Of a stretch of DNA of 11,638 nucleotides, positions 6,214 to 11,638 are shown piece after piece (positions within the stretch are counted from its first letter, which is position 1; every line of letters begins with the position of its first letter). The notes under the pieces are model-generated. The model was given only the letters and a program-made list of their open reading frames with translations, had not been told where the DNA came from and searched no databases. The stretch is from CAYWTX01 sp964461295. Its GTDB lineage: Bacteria > Planctomycetota > Phycisphaerae > SM23-33. The stretch lies in assembly GCA_964461295.1 (NCBI GenBank), contig CAYWTX010000466.1:1-11638 (forward strand). The letters are read 5' to 3'. A program made the position numbers and the translations under genes.

Positions 6214-7046
6214 GGCTCTCCCCACGCTGCACCCAGATCGTCGCCGTCACCGGTCTGTGGCTGCTGACGGCCTGCACGCTCGGCGTGCTGCTGTTCATCA
6301 TCGCCTACATCCTGGCCCACGGCCTGCCGCACCTGGACTGGGCCTTCCTGTCGCAGTCGCCGCGATCCATGGGCCGCGAGGGCGGCGTGCTGCCCATGGT
6401 CGTCGGCACGCTCTGGGTGACCGGCCTGGCCGTCCTGCTGGCCGCCCCCGTCGGCGTGGCGACCGCCATCTACCTCACCGAGTACACCCGCGAGAGCCGC
6501 CTCACCGACATCATCCGCTTCGGGACCGATTGCCTGTCGGGCATCCCGTCGATCATCTTCGGACTGTTCGGCATGGTCTTCTTCAGCATCACCCTGGGGA
6601 TGGGCCTGTCCATCCTCTCCGGCGCGCTGACCCTGGCCATCATGGTCCTGCCGACCATCATCCGCACCAGCGAGGAAGCCATCCGCGCCGTCCCGCGAAG
6701 CTACCGCGAGGTCAGCTACGGCCTGGGCAGCACACGATGGCAGATGGTCACCCGCGTCGTCCTCCGCGCCGCGCTGCCAGGCATCGCCACGGGCGTCATG
6801 CTGTCCGTGGGACGCAGCATCTCCGAAACGGCCGCCGTCATGCTGACGGCCGGCTCGGCCCTGGGCTTGCCCAGGTCCGTCTTCGACAGCTCCCGCACGC
6901 TGGCGCTGCACTTCTACATCCTGTCGCGCGAGGGGCTGTCCATGCCGCGTGCCTACGCGACCGCCGCCGTCCTGATCCTGGCGATCCTGGCGATCAACCT
7001 GGCCGCCTACACCTTCATGCGACGCCTCACGAGGACCCGGAGATAG
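6210..7046 (+). CDS. pstA: Phosphate ABC transporter permease PstA
   Basis: A 278-aa inner-membrane permease, partner of PstC. It has an N-terminal hydrophobic segment (about 8-36), then GVLPMVVGTLWVTGLAVLL, the family motif LSGIPSIIFGLFGMVFF, and an EAA coupling loop near residues 157-178 (AIRAVPRSYREVSYGLGSTR). The permease signature VGRSISETAAVMLTAGSA follows. A last hydrophobic helix precedes a basic C-terminus. The start at 6210 overlaps the pstC stop by ATGA and has GGAGG 6-7 nt upstream. The stop is 1 bp before pstB1. Normal length. Confidence 0.95.
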   Translation: MRLSPRCTQIVAVTGLWLLTACTLGVLLFIIAYILAHGLPHLDWAFLSQSPRSMGREGGVLPMVVGTLWVTGLAVLLAAPVGVATAIYLTEYTRESRLTDIIRFGTDCLSGIPSIIFGLFGMVFFSITLGMGLSILSGALTLAIMVLPTIIRTSEEAIRAVPRSYREVSYGLGSTRWQMVTRVVLRAALPGIATGVMLSVGRSISETAAVMLTAGSALGLPRSVFDSSRTLALHFYILSREGLSMPRAYATAAVLILAILAINLAAYTFMRRLTRTRR

Positions 7047-7047
7047 C

Positions 7048-7911
7048 ATGGCCGACGAACGTGAAAACCCGACCGCCAGTCGCCGCATGCCGTCCCAGGA
7101 GCTCGCTTGGCGACGAGCCGGCAACTCCGCCCAGGAGATCGCCGCCACCGCGGCGGCCGGGTCGAAAACCGTGGTCGAAAACTTCTCCGCCACGTTCTTC
7201 GGCCGCGAGGTGCTGCATCGCGTCAACCTCGATATCCCCGCCCGCCAGCGCGTGGCGATCATCGGCCCGGCCAACAGCGGCAAGACCACCTTCCTGCGGT
7301 CGCTCAACCGCCTCAACGACCTGGAACGCGGCTTCGACTGCTCCGGGACGATCTCGATGGACGGCAGGAACATCTACGGCCGCGAAATGGATGTCGCCGA
7401 ACTGCGGCGGCGGGTGGGCATGGTCTACGCCGTGCCCATCCCCCTGCCCTGGAGCATCCACGAGAACATCGCCTACGGCCCGCGCCTGGCGGGCATTCGC
7501 GACCGCCGCAAGCTCGACGAACGCGTCGAGTCGAGCCTGCGCAACGCCTTCCTCTGGGACGAGGTGAAGGACCGCCTGCACGCCCCCGCCGGCAACCTCT
7601 CCGGCGGACAGCAGCAGCGGATGTGCCTGGCCCGCGTGCTGGCCCTGGAACCCGAGGTCCTCCTGCTGGACGAGCCCTGCTCCGGCCTGGACCCCATCTC
7701 CACCGCCAAGATCGAGGACGCCCTGCTGGAACTGAAGAAGAAATACACCATCGTGCTGGTGACCAACAACACCAAGCAGGCCGCCCGCGCCTCCGACCGC
7801 ACCGCCTTCTTCCTGATGGGAGAGCTCATCGAGTACGGCCCGACCGACCAGGTCTTCACCAGCCCCGCCCACAAGCGGACCAACGACTACATCACCGGAC
7901 ACTTTGGATGA
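7048..7911 (+). CDS. pstB: PstB-type ATPase, degenerate nucleotide site (PstB1)
   Basis: A 287-aa ABC ATPase of the PstB family, first of two in tandem. The P-loop is GPANSGKTT (residues 73-81), with Asn76 where PstB normally has Gly. The Q-loop reads GMVYAVPIPLP, with Ala128 in place of the glutamine seen in GMVFQ. The signature LSGGQQQR (184-191) is intact, and Walker B LLLDEP keeps Asp208 and Glu209. The switch position reads VTNNTKQAA, with Asn240 replacing His. The A-loop aromatic is Phe rather than Tyr. About 33 extra N-terminal residues precede the domain; an internal Met14 could also start it. Several catalytic elements are missing, so it probably binds ATP but hydrolyses poorly, while giving its signature motif to PstB2. 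It starts 1 bp after pstA and overlaps pstB2 by ATGA. Confidence 0.93.
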   Translation: MADERENPTASRRMPSQELAWRRAGNSAQEIAATAAAGSKTVVENFSATFFGREVLHRVNLDIPARQRVAIIGPANSGKTTFLRSLNRLNDLERGFDCSGTISMDGRNIYGREMDVAELRRRVGMVYAVPIPLPWSIHENIAYGPRLAGIRDRRKLDERVESSLRNAFLWDEVKDRLHAPAGNLSGGQQQRMCLARVLALEPEVLLLDEPCSGLDPISTAKIEDALLELKKKYTIVLVTNNTKQAARASDRTAFFLMGELIEYGPTDQVFTSPAHKRTNDYITGHFG

Positions 7912-8672
7912 GCCAGAGCGAATACAAGATCCGCGCCGCCGACCTGGACCTGTTCTACGGCAGCTTCGCCGCGCTGAAGAAGGTCAACATCGCCATCCGC
8001 CCGCGGCGCATCACGGCCATCATCGGCCCCTCCGGCTGCGGCAAGAGCACGCTGCTGCGATGTTTCAACCGCATGAACGACCTGATCGCCTCGGTGCGCG
8101 TAACCGGCGACATCACTCTCGACGACCGCGACATCCATCGCGGCGGCATCGGCCTGACAGAACTGCGGAAGCGAGTCGGCATGGTCTTCCAGCGGCCCAA
8201 CCCCTTCCCCCTGTCGATCCTCGACAACGTCGCCTACGGCCCGCGCGTCCACGGCATGGGCAATCGCGGCGAAATCCTGCAAATCGTCGAAACCAGCCTC
8301 CGCGGCACCATGCTCTGGGACGACCTCAAGGACCGCCTCGACCAGCCCGCCCTCGACCTGTCGGCCGAACGCCAGCAGCGCCTGTGCATCAGCCGCCTGC
8401 TGGCCGTGCAGCCCGAGGTGCTCCTGATGGACGAGCCGTGCTCGGCGCTGGACCCCGTCGCCACCGACCACATCGAGGACTTGATGCGGGAACTGGCGCG
8501 CCAGTACACGATCGTGATCGTCACGCACAACATGCAGCAGGCGGCCCGCGTTTCGCACGAGACGGGCTTCATGCTGCTCGGCGAACTGGTCGAGTTCGGC
8601 GAAACACGCCAGATCTTCACGGCCCCGCGCGACCAGCGGACCGAAGATTACGTCTCCGGCCGGTACGGATAG
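7908..8672 (+). CDS. pstB: PstB-type ATPase, non-canonical signature motif (PstB2)
   Basis: A 254-aa ABC ATPase of the PstB family, second of the pair. The P-loop GPSGCGKST (residues 40-48), Q-loop GMVFQRPNPFP (Gln95), Walker B LLMDEP (Asp175, Glu176) and switch VTHNMQQAA (His207) are all canonical. The signature is not: LSAERQQR replaces LSGGQQQR at 151-158, with Ala153, Glu154 and Arg155. The replacement keeps the length and the frame, so it is substitution rather than a frameshift. This is the mirror image of PstB1, and the two are predicted to work as a heterodimer on PstC-PstA. The start at 7908 overlaps the pstB1 stop (ATGA). Confidence 0.93.
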   Translation: MSQSEYKIRAADLDLFYGSFAALKKVNIAIRPRRITAIIGPSGCGKSTLLRCFNRMNDLIASVRVTGDITLDDRDIHRGGIGLTELRKRVGMVFQRPNPFPLSILDNVAYGPRVHGMGNRGEILQIVETSLRGTMLWDDLKDRLDQPALDLSAERQQRLCISRLLAVQPEVLLMDEPCSALDPVATDHIEDLMRELARQYTIVIVTHNMQQAARVSHETGFMLLGELVEFGETRQIFTAPRDQRTEDYVSGRYG

Positions 8673-8722
8673 AAACCGGGCGCCGAACGACCGCTCACGT
8701 TCGCCGGCTGGATTGTCGATGG

Positions 8723-8728
8723 TAGAAT
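8723..8728 (+). promoter_or_regulatory. Candidate -10 element for phoU
   Basis: TAGAAT lies 50 bases upstream of the phoU start, in the 105-bp gap after pstB2. A weak -35-like TTCGCC (8700-8705) precedes it with a 17-bp spacer. A start site near 8735 would put the leader hairpin at the very 5' end of the message. This suggests phoU can be transcribed apart from the pst genes. Confidence 0.35.
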
Positions 8729-8734
8729 GATTGT

Positions 8735-8759
8735 GGCCGGCGGCTGCAAACCGCCGGCC
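8735..8759 (+). promoter_or_regulatory. Leader hairpin before phoU
   Basis: A perfect 9-bp stem, GGCCGGCGG (8735-8743) with CCGCCGGCC (8751-8759), encloses a 7-nt loop. A second small palindrome, CCGGG (8765-8769) with CCCGG (8772-8776), includes the GGGAG ribosome-binding site of phoU. No U-tract follows, so neither is a normal intrinsic terminator. They could reduce read-through from pstB2, stabilise the 5' end, or limit phoU translation. Confidence 0.5.
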
Positions 8760-8777
8760 GGAAGCCGGGAGCCCGGA

Positions 8778-9461
8778 ATGGAAACACAACGTCAATTCGA
8801 CAAGATGCTGGCCGAACTGAGGCAGATGCTGCTGAACATGGCCGCATCGGCCGAAACGATGATCGACCGCGCCATCGCCGAACTGGTGCAGCGCGACGAG
8901 GCCCTGGCCGAGAACGTGCCCTCCCTCGAGAACGAACTCAATCGCTTCCAGATTCGCATCGACGATGTCGTGATGACGCTGCTGGCCACCCACCAGCCCG
9001 TCGCCCGCGACCTTCGCACCCTCCTGGCCGCCACGCGAATCGCCAACGAACTGGAACGCGTCGGCGACCTGGTGGTGAACATCACGGAGAACGTCCACAT
9101 CCTGGCGCAGCAGCCCCCGCTCAAGCCGCTCATCGACATCCCCCGCATGGCCCACCTCGCCCGCCGCATGGTCCGCGAAAGCAGCCGCGCCTTCGCCGAA
9201 GGCGACGTGCTGCTGGCCCAGACGATCATCATGCTCGACGACCAGTTGGACGACCTCAAGGACCAGATCTTCCGTGAACTGCTCACCTACATGATGTCCG
9301 ACCCCCATACCATCGAACGAGCCATGGCCCTCATCCTCATCTCCCGGCACCTGGAACGGATCGGCGACCAGTCGGTGAACATCGCCGAGGACGTGATCTA
9401 CATGGTCCAGGGCCGCGACGTCCGCCACCCCAGGACCAGCCGGCAGGAACAGGCGAACTGA
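8778..9461 (+). CDS. phoU: Phosphate signalling and uptake regulator PhoU
   Basis: A 227-aa all-helical PhoU protein made of two three-helix repeats. In the family it links the Pst transporter to the PhoR-type sensor kinase and holds uptake in check when phosphate is plentiful. Each repeat carries the metal-cluster motif: NELERVGDLVVNI (Glu91, Asp97) and RHLERIGDQSVNIAED (Glu193, Asp197). The ATG at 8778 has GGGAG about 6 nt upstream and gives the family length. An earlier in-frame ATG at 8727 would read 17 residues through the leader hairpin and is rejected. It lies 105 bp after pstB2 on the same strand. No PhoR or PhoB gene is in the window. Confidence 0.95.
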   Translation: METQRQFDKMLAELRQMLLNMAASAETMIDRAIAELVQRDEALAENVPSLENELNRFQIRIDDVVMTLLATHQPVARDLRTLLAATRIANELERVGDLVVNITENVHILAQQPPLKPLIDIPRMAHLARRMVRESSRAFAEGDVLLAQTIIMLDDQLDDLKDQIFRELLTYMMSDPHTIERAMALILISRHLERIGDQSVNIAEDVIYMVQGRDVRHPRTSRQEQAN

Positions 9462-9595
9462 ACGGAAGCCGCCCATGCCGTGACCGCCTGGCCACGACAT
9501 CCGACAACCGACACGACTTCCGCCGCCTCGCGTGAAGGCGCAGCGCGCCATTGCCTGCCTCGCGCGGGTGCCGCGAAGAACGCCTCCCGGCGCGG

Positions 9596-9601
9596 TACAA
9601 T
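9596..9601 (+). promoter_or_regulatory. Candidate -10 element for the glycyl radical enzyme gene
   Basis: TACAAT lies 25 bases before the GTG start, at the end of the 164-bp gap after phoU. No convincing -35 is seen at 17 bp. The position would leave a leader of about 18 nt that contains the AAGGAG at 9613-9618. No terminator for phoU is visible in this gap, so read-through is also possible. Confidence 0.35.
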
Positions 9602-9625
9602 GCCAAGGTCGAAAGGAGCCCTTCC

Positions 9626-11638
9626 GTGACCACCGAAGCTGCACCAGTCGTCAGCGACCGAATCGCCGCCATCCGGGCCGACGTGTGCGCCCGCGGCGGA
9701 TCCAATCCCCGCAACTGCAACCCCTGGATCGGCGATGTCGCCCACTTCCGCGCCGCCCAAGTCCCCGGCCGCTCGCGCGTCCAGATCCGCGCCGCACGCC
9801 TGCTGGAACTGGTCAAGCTCTCCAACATCGAGGTCTACCCGTCCTGGCGACTCGCCGGCGAGCACCTGCTCTACAAGCAACGCTACTTCACCTCGCTGTC
9901 CGCCGACGCCGATGGGCTCTCGCCTCGCCTCGACGAGTTCGGCCTGACCGACCAGCAGAAACTCGAAGTCCGCCGCCTCGCCGCCGCCTGGGACGGCCGG
10001 GCGGGACACGGCACGCTCAGCGACGGCATTCAGTACGCCGACATCGGCGACGTGGACGCCGCCGACACCGCCGGCCAGGGCGCCTGGGGCAAGGACGCCT
10101 CCGACGGCGCCTTCTGGGCGTCGGGCTGGATCGAGAACCATTCCGTTCGCGACTTCGCCAAGGTCATGCGCGTCGGCTTCGACGGCATCGCCGGCGAAAT
10201 CCGCGCCCTGCTCGACTCCGCCGACATCTCCGACGCCGACTTCCCCCGCAAGGAAAACTTCTGGCGCGCCGCCCTCGCCGTCTGCCAGGCCGGCAGCCTT
10301 CTCGGCCGACGCCACGCCGAACACGCCCGCCAACTCGCCGCCGAAACCGACGACCCCGACGACCGACGCCGGCTGCTCGACATGGCCGACGTCTGCGACC
10401 GCGTGCCCGCGGCGCCCGCACGCACATTCCTCGAGGCCGTGCAATCCCTCTGGTTCACCCACGTCCTCACCTGCGGCGAGGACAGCATCAACGCCAACTC
10501 CATCGGCCGGCTCGACCAGGTCCTCTGGCCGTACTACCGCGACGACCTCGCCGCCGGGCGGATCACGCGCGAACAGGCCGTCGAGATCATGGAGGAGTTC
10601 GCCTGCAAGCTCCACCGCGACTACAACGTGCAGAACATCGTCCTGGGCGGCGTGGACGCCGCCGGGCGCTGCGCCGTCAACGAACTCACCTACGTCATCC
10701 TCGACGCCACGCGGAACGTCGAACTCATCCGCCCCCTGTGCCTGCGCCTCAGCCGCTCCAGCCCGGCGGAGGTCATCGACGCGGCCGCCGACCTCATCGC
10801 CGCGGGCGGCGGCGTGCCCTTCCTGTTCAACGACGACTGCTTCATTGCCGCCCTGGCTGACCGCGGCATCGCGCTGGCCGACGCCCGCGATTACGCCCCC
10901 ATCGGCTGCATCGAACTGACCATCCCCGGCAAGGCCAACCCGCACGCCGTCTCCGGCTGGTTCGCCTCCACCAAGTGCCTGGAACTGGCTCTCTTCGACG
11001 GCGCCGACCCGCGCAGCGGCAAGCAGCTTGGCCCGCACACCGGCCCGCTCGTCGAGCACGAGAACTTCGAGAGCTTCTATGCCGCCTACGCCGCCCAGGT
11101 GAACCAGCTCGCCCGCCGCATGGCCTACCACGTCAACCGCGGCGAACTTGCCCAGCGCGAGCGAGGCCCGTTGCCCTGCTGGTCCGTCCTCACCGACGAC
11201 TGCATCCCCCGCGGCCGCGATATCACCGACGGCGGCGCCCTCTACAACTACCACTCCATCGCGCTGGTCGGCACGGCCAACACGGCCGATTCGCTGATGG
11301 CCCTGAAACGCCTCGTGTTCGAGCAGGGGCGCATCGACAAGGCCGATCTGCTTTCCGCCCTGCGGGCCAACTTCGAAGGCTGCGAACCGCTGCGCCAACT
11401 CCTGCTCACGCAAGCCCCCAAGTACGGCAACGGCGACGCCGAGGTCGACGCGCTCGCCGCACGCACCGCCGGCGACTTCATCGACCTGCTCGACCGGATG
11501 CGCAGCCCGCTGAACGGCCGCTACTTCGCACACCTCTTCAGCTTCCTGTGCAACTTGCCGTTCGGCCGCATCGTCGGACCCACCCCCGACGGGCGCAAGG
11601 CCGGCGAGCCCCTTTCCGAAGGCATCTCGCCAGTCCAG
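9626..11638 (+). CDS. Glycyl radical enzyme, pyruvate formate-lyase superfamily (partial, cut at right edge)
   Basis: 671 codons are visible and the frame is open to the window edge. It starts at GTG 9626, with AAGGAG 7 nt upstream. The superfamily layout is clear: an N-terminal PFL-like domain (IENHSVRDFAKVM), then SIGRLDQ near 292-298 in the usual SxGRxDQ place, QNIVLGGVD, and VPFLFNDD. The thiyl-radical loop YAPIGCIELTIPGK has Cys428 and Glu430. GPTPDGRKAGEPLSEG near the end normally precedes the C-terminal glycyl-radical domain, which is outside the window. The GCxE motif places it with the dehydratase/lyase-type enzymes (glycerol, diol, choline and hydroxyproline branches) rather than true pyruvate formate-lyase, which has adjacent cysteines. 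The substrate cannot be named. Such enzymes need an activating radical-SAM partner and are destroyed by oxygen when active. Confidence 0.9.
   Translation, partial: MTTEAAPVVSDRIAAIRADVCARGGSNPRNCNPWIGDVAHFRAAQVPGRSRVQIRAARLLELVKLSNIEVYPSWRLAGEHLLYKQRYFTSLSADADGLSPRLDEFGLTDQQKLEVRRLAAAWDGRAGHGTLSDGIQYADIGDVDAADTAGQGAWGKDASDGAFWASGWIENHSVRDFAKVMRVGFDGIAGEIRALLDSADISDADFPRKENFWRAALAVCQAGSLLGRRHAEHARQLAAETDDPDDRRRLLDMADVCDRVPAAPARTFLEAVQSLWFTHVLTCGEDSINANSIGRLDQVLWPYYRDDLAAGRITREQAVEIMEEFACKLHRDYNVQNIVLGGVDAAGRCAVNELTYVILDATRNVELIRPLCLRLSRSSPAEVIDAAADLIAAGGGVPFLFNDDCFIAALADRGIALADARDYAPIGCIELTIPGKANPHAVSGWFASTKCLELALFDGADPRSGKQLGPHTGPLVEHENFESFYAAYAAQVNQLARRMAYHVNRGELAQRERGPLPCWSVLTDDCIPRGRDITDGGALYNYHSIALVGTANTADSLMALKRLVFEQGRIDKADLLSALRANFEGCEPLRQLLLTQAPKYGNGDAEVDALAARTAGDFIDLLDRMRSPLNGRYFAHLFSFLCNLPFGRIVGPTPDGRKAGEPLSEGISPVQ

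Noticed and set aside
8361..8375. Frameshift in pstB2 producing LSAER
   Set aside because: The segment has the same length as LSGGQ and the frame continues correctly into QQRLCISR, so it is substitution.
8735..8759. Intrinsic terminator after pstB2
   Set aside because: The stem is strong but no T-run follows; the sequence continues into the phoU ribosome-binding site.
7887..9644. 585-aa open frame antisense to pstB2 and phoU
   Set aside because: It is a shadow of two well-supported genes and has no motifs or start context of its own.
9398..11533. 711-aa open frame antisense to the glycyl radical enzyme
   Set aside because: Its composition is that of a GC-rich mirror frame; the plus-strand frame has clear glycyl radical enzyme motifs.

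Overview
This GC-rich window is a piece of a bacterial chromosome. Its genes, and the short palindromes and tandem repeats between them, suggest a facultative or strict anaerobe. The extended intergenic spacers, tandem pstB genes, glycyl radical enzyme and GTG/TTG starts would fit the Planctomycetota (for example Phycisphaerae) or a related PVC lineage. No rRNA or phylogenetic marker is present, so this placement is a guess.

Left part (minus strand, about 4058 down to 208): a [NiFe]-hydrogenase maturation cluster in the order hypC-hypD-hypE-hypA-hypB. HypC, HypD and HypE build and deliver the Fe(CN)2CO group, and HypA and HypB insert nickel. hypF and the hydrogenase subunits are not in the window. 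hypC and hypD overlap by the ATGA arrangement. The later gaps (112, 122 and 207 bp) each hold a different short repeat, and a nested palindromic element lies downstream of hypB.

Middle: a 359-bp divergent spacer (4059-4417) separates the hyp genes from a phosphate-uptake operon. It holds a candidate -10 for hypC, a stretch with several complementary arms, and, just before pstS, two perfect 7-bp direct repeats spaced like a Pho box.

Right-middle (plus strand, 4418-9461): pstS-pstC-pstA-pstB1-pstB2-phoU. The first five genes overlap by ATGA or are 1 bp apart, so they look translationally coupled. phoU follows after 105 bp with its own candidate -10 and a strong leader hairpin. The two ATPases look like a complementary, asymmetric pair. 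PstB1 keeps the signature motif but has lost its Q-loop Gln and switch His. PstB2 keeps those but has lost the LSGGQ signature. One canonical and one degenerate ATP site are predicted. This is the most interesting observation in the window.

Right end (9626 to the edge): a GTG-started glycyl radical enzyme of the pyruvate formate-lyase superfamily. It has a GCxE catalytic motif and is cut by the window edge before its glycyl-radical domain. Its substrate cannot be read from the sequence.
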